Positions 18,483 through 27,149 of a stretch of 64,000 nt of DNA are shown piece by piece; the stretch's first letter is position 1; each line of letters opens with the position of its first letter. Location: assembly GCF_029027585.1 (NCBI RefSeq), contig NZ_CP093397.1, forward strand, positions 682,001 through 746,000, written 5' to 3'. The position numbers were made by a program, and so were the translations under genes. Below the pieces are notes generated by a model. It was not told the DNA's origin. It worked only from the letters and a program-made list of their open reading frames with translations, and searched no databases. Source of the DNA: Sulfurimonas sp. (GTDB lineage: Bacteria > Campylobacterota > Campylobacteria > Campylobacterales > Sulfurimonadaceae).

Positions 18483-18884
18483 ATGATAGAAAATGAAATC
18501 AATTTAGAAGAGTGCGAAATTGAAGGAATAATTAAGCATGTGAGTTTAAATATTTTAAAGAAAACGATGCAATCTCAAACCTCACATTTTAAAAAAAAGG
18601 GAGAAGAATCTATTCGAGATTTTATCTCTTATTTTTTTGATTTATCAAAACTAGAACAACAAAACACTATATCAAAAATTAGAAACCTTAGAAAAATAAT
18701 TGATAAAAAAAATGAAAATGAAATAATAAAAACTTTTGAAACTCAATCAAATTTTATACTTAGTTTTTTTAATTTTGACGAAGAAGAGCGTCGTAAAATT
18801 TTTGATATTATCAGCCCTCTTCAAAAAATAAATCATTTTGAAAACTACGAAATTGAAGAAAATAACATTGAGTTAAAACCGTAA
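18483..18884 (+). CDS. Hypothetical acidic island protein
   Basis: The 133-aa protein is rich in Glu, Lys, Ile and Phe, probably all-helical, and has no membrane segment or recognisable motif. An AAGGATAAG ribosome-binding site precedes the ATG. It lies between the replication-like gene and the palindrome-rich region upstream of the relaxase, which would suit a mobilisation accessory protein, but the sequence gives no direct support. I do not recognise it. Confidence 0.55.
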   Translation: MIENEINLEECEIEGIIKHVSLNILKKTMQSQTSHFKKKGEESIRDFISYFFDLSKLEQQNTISKIRNLRKIIDKKNENEIIKTFETQSNFILSFFNFDEEERRKIFDIISPLQKINHFENYEIEENNIELKP

Positions 18885-18937
18885 TTTTCATATAACAAAT
18901 CATATAATAAACACTCTTTTTTTTATACCTCAAAAAA

Positions 18938-19089
18938 TGAATAAATGAACAAGTTCATTTATTCAAATTAATACCCTTGTGGTATAAATTTTCCCACACT
19001 CATTAGTTCAACTTGTTGATACTAATGTGTAGTGGGTACCCACTACACATTACCTAACGGAAATAAAGTGGGTTTTGTGAGACCACAAG
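18938..19089. repeat. Nested inverted repeats upstream of the relaxase (possible transfer or replication origin)
   Basis: Three inverted repeats lie in the 239-bp gap before the relaxase gene. A 13-bp stem (TGAATAAATGAAC and its complement, 2-nt loop) covers 18938-18965. A perfect 30-bp palindrome centred on GGGTACCC covers 19023-19052. An 8-bp pair, CTTGTGGT at 18976 and ACCACAAG at 19082, brackets that palindrome. Relaxase genes often have their nic site just upstream within such repeats. Confidence 0.6.
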
Positions 19090-19123
19090 AGTACTCAAAA
19101 AATTATCTAAGGAAATATAAATA

Positions 19124-20365
19124 ATGTCAATTTCATCCATTCACATCGAAGCTGGAAAAATGGGGTTTTTTGGGCATAATGATAGAACTAGACCAACAAA
19201 AAATTCTATTTTTGAAGCTAAAAACTGGCATTCAAAAAGTGCAAAAGATGCAATTATTTTATATAAAAATGAACTTGCAAAACGCACTCAATCATATTTA
19301 AAAAATCATCCAACTCGTAAAAAACTACATTCAAAAACGATTACACAGTTAAGTGCAATCGTAAATTTAAACCATGACCACAAAGCTAAAAATTTAAAAC
19401 CATTGCTAGAATATTTAGAAAAATCCCTTGATACTAGAATCATTCAAGCTTCAATTCATAGAGATGAAGGACATATTTCGGATGATGGAATACCTGTAAA
19501 AAATTATCATGCTCATATTGAGTTTATGGGAATAGATTCTCAGGGTAATTCTATCCGTCGTAAACTCTCACAATCTTACTTATCAGAGCTACAGAACCAA
19601 ACAGCTCAAATTTTAAACATGCAGAGGGGCACTAATTACACAAGAGAGCGTAAACCTCGCCCGAAGAGGCTTAATACTTATGAGTACAAGGCACAAGCCA
19701 AACGACTACAAGAACAAAGGCTAAGGCTATCTCCTTATCCTAATATAATTACCAATATAAAAAGTTGGATTACTCCAGAACCTGAAAGTCATCAAGCCAA
19801 ACAAAAAGAACTCAAATTAGAGATTAGTAAGCTAAGAGCCGAACTAAAGGTTTGGGGAGCTAAAAGAGCTGATTATGCAAAGCTTGAAGCACTAAATAAA
19901 AAGCTAAATGACAAAATAAAAAACAAAGACCTCACAATATTACAATTACAAAAAGAGCTAAAAGCACCTAAAAAAAACATATCAAGCACCAATGAAAATG
20001 ACAAAATAAAAAAGTTAGCTGATTTAGCAGCACAAGAAATTAATAAATTAAAAGAAGAGCTTGAAGCAAAAGATTATCAATTACAAAAACAAGAAAGAAC
20101 TATCAATATATTTAAACAAGAGCTACTAAGCTACAGAGGAAGCGATAGACAAATAATGAGAAAACAACTTAGTGATTTACAATTTGAAAATAAAGAATTA
20201 AAAAGAGAAATAGAGGTACTTAAAAATAAACCTTTACCTAACCCTAAAAATTCAAAAGAATATAAAACTTTACAAATGGAATATGACAAGCTTTACAGCT
20301 CTTTCCTAAAAATATCTCAAGAACAAACGAGTGAACTACAGAAGGGAATATCTCCAAGGCCCTAA
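19124..20365 (+). CDS. Mobilisation relaxase, MobV/Pre-like, with coiled-coil tail
   Basis: The 413-aa protein has an N-terminal relaxase-like domain. SIHRDEGHISDDG near residues 106-118 and NYHAHIEFMG near 124-133 match the HxDE and HxH metal motifs of MobV/Pre enzymes, which nick DNA at an origin of transfer. From about residue 210 to the end there is a long charged coiled coil with many Leu heptads. It is preceded by palindromes that may be its target. The active tyrosine is not obvious and NYTRER near 171 is only a candidate. It is probably the island's transfer gene, needing a helper conjugation system. Confidence 0.7.
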   Translation: MSISSIHIEAGKMGFFGHNDRTRPTKNSIFEAKNWHSKSAKDAIILYKNELAKRTQSYLKNHPTRKKLHSKTITQLSAIVNLNHDHKAKNLKPLLEYLEKSLDTRIIQASIHRDEGHISDDGIPVKNYHAHIEFMGIDSQGNSIRRKLSQSYLSELQNQTAQILNMQRGTNYTRERKPRPKRLNTYEYKAQAKRLQEQRLRLSPYPNIITNIKSWITPEPESHQAKQKELKLEISKLRAELKVWGAKRADYAKLEALNKKLNDKIKNKDLTILQLQKELKAPKKNISSTNENDKIKKLADLAAQEINKLKEELEAKDYQLQKQERTINIFKQELLSYRGSDRQIMRKQLSDLQFENKELKREIEVLKNKPLPNPKNSKEYKTLQMEYDKLYSSFLKISQEQTSELQKGISPRP

Positions 20366-20379
20366 GAGAAAATTAATAT

Positions 20380-20988
20380 TTACCTTTTGAGGTATTTAAT
20401 TGCATCTCCATATGCCATATATTTTTCTTCAGTATTTGTATTCACTGTATAATTATCACTTTTAAATTGTTTGTCCATTGAAGAAATGGAGGTAGTTGAT
20501 GTAGAATTTATACTAAAATTTATTATTGCATCGGCTCCCATATTATATGCTTTAAATAAAAGTGTATTAGTTGCTCTCTCTTCTGTATCATTCTCTGTTT
20601 TTACTATTCCTAAATTTGTGTATTCGTTTGCTGGTGCTTGTGAAAATATTTTTATTTTATCAAAAATCTCATTATGACCTTTTTGATATAGAGGGTCTAT
20701 TATTTCAAAGGAAGGCTCCCATATTCTTGTATTCTTTAGATAGTTTTTTCTCATACGTCTCATTACTTCAATCACAGCTATTAAAATCCATCCAACAGGA
20801 GGAAGGACAATAAATACAACATATATAAGTGAAGTTAGAATACTATTTTTTAATTTGAAACGATTATTTATCGCTTCCATATCCTTATAAATAACTTCCC
20901 TAAGTTCCTCAATTATGACTAGTTCTTTTTTTGGTAACAGTGTATAGTTTGGATATTTATACAATAGTGCATCATTTACTTCTTTCAT
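20380..20988 (-). CDS. Hypothetical membrane-anchored protein with YbjQ/RcsF-like C-terminal domain
   Basis: The 202-aa protein has a soluble N-terminal helix region, one or two membrane segments at about 50-73 (SLIYVVFIVLPPVGWILIAV), and a C-terminal domain ending LLFKAYNMGADAIINFSINS, a serine/threonine-rich stretch, and AYGDAIKYLK. The GADAIINF strand and its position resemble the YbjQ/RcsF-type fold, where a repeat of Ala, Gly and Ala packs a helix against a sheet. It is the last island gene before the right attachment repeat and is convergent with the relaxase. Its function is unknown. Confidence 0.55.
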   Translation of the reverse strand: MKEVNDALLYKYPNYTLLPKKELVIIEELREVIYKDMEAINNRFKLKNSILTSLIYVVFIVLPPVGWILIAVIEVMRRMRKNYLKNTRIWEPSFEIIDPLYQKGHNEIFDKIKIFSQAPANEYTNLGIVKTENDTEERATNTLLFKAYNMGADAIINFSINSTSTTSISSMDKQFKSDNYTVNTNTEEKYMAYGDAIKYLKR

Positions 20989-21093
20989 TGTACTCCCCCA
21001 CCTTTTTTTATTTTGTCATATTTTAACATATTTTTTACTATAAAATTTATTATAAAAGAACTACAATAAACTTACCTTAAGCTCTGTCAATAT

Positions 21094-21112
21094 GGTACAT
21101 TAAAAGGTACAT
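21094..21112. repeat. Integrase arm-type repeats (right end)
   Basis: Two direct copies of GGTACATTA spaced 12 bp apart (from 21094 and from 21106) match the repeats at the left end of the island. They lie 65-80 bp inside the right attachment repeat. Confidence 0.55.
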
Positions 21113-21175
21113 TAGTAAATGTAATTTTTTTTAAAACCCCTTGTATTAGCTATTTACAGGATGTTATCTAGTAGA

Positions 21176-21189
21176 CCACAGCTCCACCA
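21176..21189 (+). repeat. Right attachment repeat
   Basis: This is an exact 14-bp copy of the tmRNA 3' end (CCACAGCTCCACCA). The bases before it do not continue the tmRNA sequence, so it is the short core duplication left by integration and not a second gene. It marks the far end of the island. Confidence 0.85.
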
Positions 21190-21250
21190 TTTATTTCTCA
21201 CTTAACCCCTAAATTACAAAACTTTAAAATAATTTTTAATGCTCTCCCGA

Positions 21251-22951
21251 TTAAGTCTTAAATGTATCAAGCTGATATTTGAGCTTATCTGTTAATGAAT
21301 TTAAATGATTAGATGCACTTGATATCTCTTCAACATTTCTAGCATTATTTGATGAGAACTCATTTATCTCTTTCATTTGAGTTACTATTAAATTTATACT
21401 TTTATTTGTCTCTTCAAACCTAACAACTGCTCTATCGTTTGTTTTAGACGCTTTATCCACTATATCTACAGAACTATTTATCGCTACCTCAACTTTTATA
21501 GCTATAGTTGATAACTCTTGTATCCCTTTAGAGTTACTACTCATTTGTGCACTAGCATCTACTATTGATTGAACTATTAAGCTTATTGTAGTGTTGATCT
21601 CTGTTAAACTTTTTTGTGTTCTCTCTGCTAGTTTTCTAACTTCATCAGCAACAACTGCAAATCCTCTCCCGTGTTCTCCAGCTCTTGCAGCTTCTATAGC
21701 AGCATTTAAAGCTAGTAAATTTGTTTGTTCTGCTATATCTTCTATAACTCCTAAGACATTTTTAACTTCTTCTGCACTACTAGATAACTCTTCCATTTTA
21801 TTTGCTAACTCTTCTTCCGACTCTGCACTACTTTGTACATTTTTAGCTAGAGTTATTATATCTTCTCTTGCAGATTGTAGTTTTTTGTTTGCTTGGTCTA
21901 TCTCTTTTTTACTTTCTTTTGCGTCTTCCATAACACTTAATATCTCTTCTTGTACTTTAATCGCTTGCTTATTTGAATTTTCTACCAATACTACAGAATT
22001 TTCAACATTTTTTCCTACTTGATCTGCTGTTGTTGATAGCTCATGGGATATAGAAACATTTTCAGTAGATGATTTTTTGGAATTGTCTATTAAGCTTAAT
22101 ACTTGATCTAATAATTCATTGAATACTGTTGCCATATGAGAAAGCTCTTGTGGAGCGTTTGTTTCTGCTCTTATTGTTAAGTCATTGTTCTTGGTAACTT
22201 GTACCATAGTAGCTTCAAGTTTATTGATTGGTTTAATGATTCGTGTCATCATGAATACACCGATTACAAACATGAAACAAATAATAAGAAACATTGCTAT
22301 ATAAATATTTACTAACCAAAAGTTTGCGTTATCTTTCGCCTTTTTAAGTTGAGCTGTTGTTCTTTTTTCTAATTTTATAAAGAACTTTTTAATTGGTGTA
22401 CCTATTTTAACTAACTCATTGTGGTAATTGTCATCGAACAATAATCGCACAGCAAAAGCGTCATAAGTTTCATTTGCAAGAGGAGTAGCTGGTCCTTCAA
22501 CAAAGTCTCCCTTTGTAATTGTAGCCATTGCTTGCACTTCTATATTAACCAACTCAGTAGAGAACTTACTTGCTTCAGCCAATAGTGAAAATTCTTCTTG
22601 TGTAAATTGTAATTTTTTCATAATGTCATCTTGTGAAATAGTTTCACCTTTATATATATCAACTCCATCATTGGGGCGAGAGATTTTTGCACTACGCCAT
22701 GCTAAAAAAGTATTATATTTATCTAAATATTTTGAATTCCCTGTCTTCGCATAAGTTCTTGCCATATTTGTCAAACTAGCTGAAACTGCAGCTACTTCTT
22801 TAGCAATCACATATGATTTATATTGCTGCTCTGATAAATAATGTTGTTTATCATTAGCTATACCATAAAAGTACAATGCACCTACGCAAAACGCCACAAT
22901 GATAGCAGAAACCATCGCTATCATAAATATTCCAATTCTTAAACTCATCAT
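21251..22951 (-). CDS. Methyl-accepting chemotaxis protein with helical periplasmic domain
   Basis: The 566-aa receptor has membrane segments at about 5-27 and 212-236, enclosing a mostly helical periplasmic domain of about 185 residues (four-helix or HBM-like). A HAMP region and a signalling domain with [20 protein letters not shown] and [18 protein letters not shown] follow. The cytoplasmic part is very close to that of the receptor at 13250-15298 (shared ISHELSTTA and [13 protein letters not shown] stretches), so the two differ mainly in what they sense. It lies just outside the right end of the tmRNA island. The ATG is doubled. Confidence 0.92.
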   Translation of the reverse strand: MMSLRIGIFMIAMVSAIIVAFCVGALYFYGIANDKQHYLSEQQYKSYVIAKEVAAVSASLTNMARTYAKTGNSKYLDKYNTFLAWRSAKISRPNDGVDIYKGETISQDDIMKKLQFTQEEFSLLAEASKFSTELVNIEVQAMATITKGDFVEGPATPLANETYDAFAVRLLFDDNYHNELVKIGTPIKKFFIKLEKRTTAQLKKAKDNANFWLVNIYIAMFLIICFMFVIGVFMMTRIIKPINKLEATMVQVTKNNDLTIRAETNAPQELSHMATVFNELLDQVLSLIDNSKKSSTENVSISHELSTTADQVGKNVENSVVLVENSNKQAIKVQEEILSVMEDAKESKKEIDQANKKLQSAREDIITLAKNVQSSAESEEELANKMEELSSSAEEVKNVLGVIEDIAEQTNLLALNAAIEAARAGEHGRGFAVVADEVRKLAERTQKSLTEINTTISLIVQSIVDASAQMSSNSKGIQELSTIAIKVEVAINSSVDIVDKASKTNDRAVVRFEETNKSINLIVTQMKEINEFSSNNARNVEEISSASNHLNSLTDKLKYQLDTFKT

Positions 22952-23169
22952 ATTATCCTTTTTTAATAATCACTTAAAATATTAATTATTAACTACTTTA
23001 TTTAACCTATTTTATCATAAAACAGTTGTTAATAATATTTTTCAAAAACTCTTTTGAAAATTTTACGAGTCCAACTAAGGAGAATATGGAATAAGATAAA
23101 ATATTGTCAGTCCTTGTGATTTAAATATTTTTATGTTTGTAAAACTAAATAAATAATGTGAATTTGCTC
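22952..23169. other. Divergent intergenic region with one hairpin
   Basis: The 337-bp gap between the chemoreceptor and the helicase has no gene that I can support. It contains a 9-bp stem (TTTTCAAAA/TTTTGAAAA, loop ACTC) at 23039-23060 and, further right, the helicase promoter. The rest is plain AT-rich sequence. Confidence 0.6.
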
Positions 23170-23198
23170 TTGACAACTCTTATAAATATGACTATTAT
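23170..23198 (+). promoter_or_regulatory. Sigma-70 type promoter of the DEAD-box helicase gene
   Basis: TTGACA at 23170-23175 and TATTAT at 23193-23198 are 17 bp apart. Transcription would start near 23205, leaving a leader of about 85 nt before the ATG at 23289. Confidence 0.6.
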
Positions 23199-23288
23199 TC
23201 ATTAAAAGAAAAACTACACTAAGCTCTATAATAAAGATTTAATTGAGATATTGTTAAAAATATTTAAAATAATTTCAGGAACCAATAA

Positions 23289-24518
23289 ATGACTTTTTCT
23301 TCACTCAAACTCTCTTCGAACATACTGCAAGCACTTAACAAATATAACTTTGAAATACCTACTCCTATCCAAGAAAAAGTTATTCCTCTTATTCTTGATA
23401 ACAAAGATATTATGGCAAGAGCAAAAACAGGTAGTGGTAAAAGTGCTAGTTATATTCTTCCTATTTTAGAAAAACTACAAAAAAATCGACCTCAAGGCAA
23501 GATGAAAATTAAAGTCCTTGTTTTAACTCCAACTAGAGAGTTAACCCTTCAAATCTCTCAAACATTTGAAACTTTTTGTGAGTTTATGACAAAAGCTCCT
23601 AAGATTGTTAGTCTTATAGGTGGAGAAGGTATTGGCGATCAACTTTACGATATTCAGCAAGGTTGTGAAATATTAGTAGCTACTTCTGGTAGATTTTTAG
23701 ATGTTCTTAGTAAAAAACAGATGAACCTTTCGCATCTAGAGTATTTTGTTCTTGATGAAGCAGATAAGATGTTAACTCTTGGATTTTCTGAAGAGTTAAA
23801 CCTAGTTCTAGATGCCATTCCAAGCAAAAGACAAAATCTTCTTTTCTCAGCAACCTATCCAGATAAAATTTTAAACATAGCATCTAAGATAACAAAAGAT
23901 GCTACCCAAGTTAGTATTGATGAAGTTGTACCAACAGTAGATACTATAACCCAAAGAGTCATAGAGGTAGATCAAGTAAATCGTGGTCCTCTACTAAGAC
24001 ATCTCATTAAAACTGAAAAATTAAAAAATGTACTTGTCTTTATGGCTAACAAAAGAGCAACGGACAACATAGCACATAAGTTTAGAAAGTATGGTTTTTT
24101 AGCTGAGTCTTTTCATGGTGATTTATCTCAAGAAGATAGAACTTACACACTGCGTGAGTTTAAAGATAAAAAGATAAATATTCTTTTTGCGACTGACATT
24201 GCTGCAAGAGGTTTAGATATACAAAATATTGATTGTGTTATAAACTTTGATTTACCTCGTTCTCCGACAGACTATATTCATCGTATTGGGCGAACTGCTA
24301 GAGCAGGTAAAGAAGGTCTTGGGATTTCATTTGTATCGCACGAGAATCAAGAACACTTTAAAATCATAGAAAAAAAATGTAAGGTAAAAATAAAAAGAGA
24401 ACAAATAGCTGGATTTGAACTTACTGGAGAAACACCGAGAAAAGAAAAAGGTCCCGCCCCTATAAAGGGCAAGAAAAAAAGTAAAAAAGATAAACTTAGA
24501 GAGAAGTTGTTAAAGTAA
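23289..24518 (+). CDS. DEAD-box ATP-dependent RNA helicase
   Basis: The 409-aa helicase has all core motifs in order: Q motif (FEIPTPIQEKVIP), motif I ARAKTGSGKS near 42-51, PTRELTLQ, GG, the DEAD box in VLDEADKM, SAT, the RGLD region (ATDIAARGLDI) and HRIGRTARAG. Motif I has K where the common form AQTGTGKT has Q. The short basic C-terminal tail (KGKKKSKKDKLREKLLK) probably adds RNA binding. It is RhlE-like in size. It has its own promoter and is convergent with the next gene, with the two stop codons adjacent. Confidence 0.94.
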   Translation: MTFSSLKLSSNILQALNKYNFEIPTPIQEKVIPLILDNKDIMARAKTGSGKSASYILPILEKLQKNRPQGKMKIKVLVLTPTRELTLQISQTFETFCEFMTKAPKIVSLIGGEGIGDQLYDIQQGCEILVATSGRFLDVLSKKQMNLSHLEYFVLDEADKMLTLGFSEELNLVLDAIPSKRQNLLFSATYPDKILNIASKITKDATQVSIDEVVPTVDTITQRVIEVDQVNRGPLLRHLIKTEKLKNVLVFMANKRATDNIAHKFRKYGFLAESFHGDLSQEDRTYTLREFKDKKINILFATDIAARGLDIQNIDCVINFDLPRSPTDYIHRIGRTARAGKEGLGISFVSHENQEHFKIIEKKCKVKIKREQIAGFELTGETPRKEKGPAPIKGKKKSKKDKLREKLLK

Positions 24519-24896
24519 CTATTGTACTTCACATTTATAATTGATTATTACTCTACTTCCCCAATCCATCGCTAGTGTATTTCTATCTTTTGGATTTATT
24601 TTACACATAACATTACTATTTACATCCTTGTATATTTCAACAGAAATATTTTCTTCTATTTGAGTATCAACATGTTTTAGCTCTATAGTTGTACTAGCAT
24701 TTTGTAATTTCATATTTTCTTCATTATAAGATATAGTATTTGCAAGACCTGACTCTTCTGCTTGGTGTTTTGTTAGTGTTCTTGTAACTTTACCACCCAC
24801 CGTAAATTGGTATGGGTAACATTTAAGATTTATAGTTGTTTCATTAGCTGATAATAAACTTATTGCAAAAATAAGAGATAGTGTGATGATTTTCAT
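24519..24896 (-). CDS. Small secreted protein, function unknown
   Basis: The 125-aa protein has a clear signal peptide (residues 1-17, cleaved after SLLSA). The mature part is about 108 residues with two cysteines that may pair (C26 and one near the end, in NYKCEV) plus one in MCKINP. It looks like a small beta-rich periplasmic protein. No domain is recognised. It is convergent with the helicase gene and stands alone on its strand. Confidence 0.65.
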   Translation of the reverse strand: MKIITLSLIFAISLLSANETTINLKCYPYQFTVGGKVTRTLTKHQAEESGLANTISYNEENMKLQNASTTIELKHVDTQIEENISVEIYKDVNSNVMCKINPKDRNTLAMDWGSRVIINYKCEVQ

Positions 24897-24968
24897 TGAT
24901 AGTTCCTTGTTTTATATGGCGTATCATATAAAACAAGAACTTTAGTATTGTTGAATAGCCTTAAAAAC

Positions 24969-25628
24969 TTACTTTTTAGAGTTTAATCTTGAAAAATACT
25001 TCTCATCATGCTTACAAATAGGACATTTTACTGGCGCTTTTTTCCCATAATGAATATGACCACAGATCTCACAAATCCATGATTCTTGGGCATCTTCACT
25101 CTTAAACTCTGCATCTGCTTCAAGTCTGTCTAAAAGCATTTTAAACATATTTTCATGTTCTACTTCTATCTTACAGATGCCTTTAAATAGTTGTGCAGCT
25201 TCTTTATAACCCTCTTCTTTTGCAATAGTTGCAAAATCAGGATACATTGTTACATTTTCATAACTCTCTCCATCTATCGCTGATTGTAGGTTTTCTTTAG
25301 TATTTCCAAAACTGTTTTCACTATCACTCACCATTCTATTATGAAGAGCAAGTTCCATTTTAGCGTGAGTTTTTTCATTGTTCGCAGCGCGTTGGAAATG
25401 TTCTGCAATATCTCTATAACCCTCTTTTTGAGCAGCTTTTGCAAAGTACTCATACTTATTTCTAGCTTGTGATTCACCTGCAAAAGATTTAATCAAGTTA
25501 ACAAGAGTTAAATTAGGAGTAATCATCTCCATAGCTTCGCCACAGCAGTGAAGTTCTCCACCACCAACATTTTGAACCTCTACTACATTACCACATTTGT
25601 TACATCTATATGACTGATACTGTTTCAT
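24969..25628 (-). CDS. rrc: Desulforubrerythrin (Rrc-type peroxide-reducing rubrerythrin)
   Basis: This protein of about 219 aa has three iron modules. The N-terminal desulforedoxin-like centre is YRCNKCG with HCCGEAM. A rubrerythrin four-helix di-iron domain follows, with ESQARNKYEYFA, NEKTHAK and the second EYENV/EVEHE pair of helices. The C-terminal rubredoxin-like centre is CEICGHIH with CPICKHD. This layout is that of Campylobacter jejuni Rrc, which reduces hydrogen peroxide. I chose the ATG at 25628 because GGAG lies just upstream; an in-frame TTG 12 bp earlier would place that site inside the gene. It is divergent from perR, with a palindromic operator directly upstream. Confidence 0.95.
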   Translation of the reverse strand: MKQYQSYRCNKCGNVVEVQNVGGGELHCCGEAMEMITPNLTLVNLIKSFAGESQARNKYEYFAKAAQKEGYRDIAEHFQRAANNEKTHAKMELALHNRMVSDSENSFGNTKENLQSAIDGESYENVTMYPDFATIAKEEGYKEAAQLFKGICKIEVEHENMFKMLLDRLEADAEFKSEDAQESWICEICGHIHYGKKAPVKCPICKHDEKYFSRLNSKK

Positions 25629-25651
25629 TTCTTTCTCCAAAATTAAATTCT

Positions 25652-25672
25652 AAAGGATAATTTTTATCCTTT
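25652..25672. promoter_or_regulatory. Perfect Fur/PerR-type operator (site 1)
   Basis: A perfect inverted repeat with 9-bp arms (AAAGGATAA and TTATCCTTT) and a TTT centre lies 23 bp upstream of the rrc start. Its size and A/T-rich form suit a Fur-family operator. The adjacent regulator gene is of that family. Confidence 0.75.
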
Positions 25673-25696
25673 GTTAAATTATACTATTATTAAACT

Positions 25697-25717
25697 TAAA
25701 ATATAATTTTTATCCTT
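25697..25717. promoter_or_regulatory. Second Fur/PerR-type operator (site 2)
   Basis: This repeats the right arm of site 1 exactly (TTATCCTTT after TAATTT), with a weaker left arm. It lies about 15 bp upstream of the perR -10 box (TATAAT, 25733-25738), so binding here would repress perR itself. Confidence 0.65.
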
Positions 25718-25744
25718 TAAACATATATAGTGTATAATTTTGAC

Positions 25745-26146
25745 ATGATTAACTTTACAGATGAATTAAGAGTACATAACTTAAAAGCAACACCGCAAAG
25801 ACTAGCTATCTCAGATGCTATGTTTACACATAGACACATAAACATAGATGCCCTATATACTATAATGCTCAAAAAATTTAACTCTATCTCACTTGCTACT
25901 ATATATAAGAACATAAACTTAATGCTTCAAAATTCATTTATTCAAGAAGTGAAAATTCCTAACAATAAATCTGTTTATGAACTAACAAAAAAAGTACATT
26001 CACATTTAGTTTGCCAAACATGTAATGAAGTTTCAGATATAGACTTAGAACTACAAACCGTTTTAGATGAAGCTCAGGCACAAAGTGATTTTTTGGTATC
26101 TAAAACTGATTTAGTATTATCTGGAATTTGCAAAAAATGTCGATAA
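25745..26146 (+). CDS. perR: PerR-like Fur-family peroxide regulator
   Basis: The Fur-family repressor has an N-terminal winged helix (LKATPQRLAISDAM, then SISLATIYKNINLM) and a C-terminal metal-binding domain with HSHLVCQTCNE and a final CKKC, giving the structural zinc Cys4 site. The small size (133 aa) and the neighbouring rrc point to PerR rather than Fur. I chose the ATG at 25745; the in-frame GTG at 25730 sits next to the -10 box. Transcription would start almost at the ATG, so the mRNA may have little or no leader. It is divergent from rrc with two operators between them. Confidence 0.88.
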   Translation: MINFTDELRVHNLKATPQRLAISDAMFTHRHINIDALYTIMLKKFNSISLATIYKNINLMLQNSFIQEVKIPNNKSVYELTKKVHSHLVCQTCNEVSDIDLELQTVLDEAQAQSDFLVSKTDLVLSGICKKCR

Positions 26147-26220
26147 GTCTTTAGATTTTAAAAACTCCTCAGCACTATTATTATATAATCCACTATTAAT
26201 TTTTAAAGATAAGGAATCCT

Positions 26221-27147
26221 ATGCGTGGTTATAAAATTTTTGCTGGAAGTGCTAGTGTTGATTTTGCAAAAGAAATTTGTCAAGTTCTTGATATTTCGCT
26301 ATCAAATGCTACTATTAAGAAGTTTAGCGATGGAGAAATCTCAGTTCAAATAGATGAAAGTGTTCGTGGACGAGATGTGTTTATAGTTCAATCAACTGGT
26401 TCTCCATCAAATGACAACCTAATGGAACTGCTAATCATAACAGATGCTCTAAAGCGGTCTTCTGCTTCAAGCATAACTGCTGTTGTTCCTTACTATGGCT
26501 ATGCTAGACAAGACAGAAAAGCTGCACCTCGTGTGCCAATTACAGCTAAACTTGTTGCTAACCTTTATGAAACTGCTGGAATTGACAGAGTTATAACTAT
26601 CGACCTTCATGCTGGACAGATTCAAGGTTTCTTTGATATCCCTGTTGATAATCTTTATGGTTCCATAACTTTTGAGCACTACATAAAAAGTAAAAATCTT
26701 AAAAATCCTATAATTGCATCTCCTGATATTGGTGGAGTTGCAAGAGCTAGATACTTCGCAAAACGCATGGGTTTAGAAATGGTTATCGTTGATAAACGCC
26801 GTGAAAAAGCAAATCATGCACAAGTGATGAATATCATCGGTGATGTTGAAGGTAAAGATATCATTATGATAGATGATATGGTTGATACTGCTGGAACAAT
26901 GGTTAAAGCAGCAACTGCACTTAAAAACAAAGGTGCAACTTCAGTTATGGCATGTGCTACTCATGGTGTTCTTAGTGGAAAAGCTTATGAGAACTTAGAA
27001 CATGGTGAGCTTGACGAGCTAATCATTACAAATACGCTAGAAACAAAACCCCATAAAAATATAAAAGTATTAACAGTTGCACCACTCTTTGCAGAGGTAA
27101 TTCGTAGAGTCTATCATAACGAAAGTGTAAACGGACTTTTTGAATAA
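26221..27147 (+). CDS. prs: Ribose-phosphate pyrophosphokinase
   Basis: Prs makes PRPP from ribose 5-phosphate and ATP for nucleotide, His and Trp synthesis. The 308-aa length is normal. Family motifs include FSDGEISVQI, YYGYARQDRK with the ATP flexible loop, IDLHAGQIQGFF, and the PRPP loop MIDDMVDTAGTM near residues 219-230. An AAGGAATCCT ribosome-binding site precedes the ATG, and a TATAAT box is at 26183-26188. It is convergent with the cytochrome gene, with 2 bp between stops. Confidence 0.96.
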   Translation: MRGYKIFAGSASVDFAKEICQVLDISLSNATIKKFSDGEISVQIDESVRGRDVFIVQSTGSPSNDNLMELLIITDALKRSSASSITAVVPYYGYARQDRKAAPRVPITAKLVANLYETAGIDRVITIDLHAGQIQGFFDIPVDNLYGSITFEHYIKSKNLKNPIIASPDIGGVARARYFAKRMGLEMVIVDKRREKANHAQVMNIIGDVEGKDIIMIDDMVDTAGTMVKAATALKNKGATSVMACATHGVLSGKAYENLEHGELDELIITNTLETKPHKNIKVLTVAPLFAEVIRRVYHNESVNGLFE

Positions 27148-27149
27148 AT

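Larger units (their letters stand above)
15765..21189. mobile_element. Small genomic island integrated in the tmRNA gene
   Basis: The 5.4-kb segment between the two copies of the 14-bp tmRNA 3' end starts with an integrase gene reading away from tmRNA, as in most such islands. It carries an AlpA-like regulator, a replication-organiser-like protein, a palindrome-rich region, a relaxase and unknown genes. Short GGTACAT-type repeats lie near both ends. The integrase is destroyed by an insertion sequence and has no catalytic domain, so the island cannot excise by itself. It may still be mobilised in trans. Confidence 0.85.

Noticed and set aside
21591..22022. A 143-codon frame antisense to the second chemoreceptor
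   Set aside because: Serine- and leucine-rich translation with no start signal, directly opposite the conserved signalling domain. It is a shadow frame.
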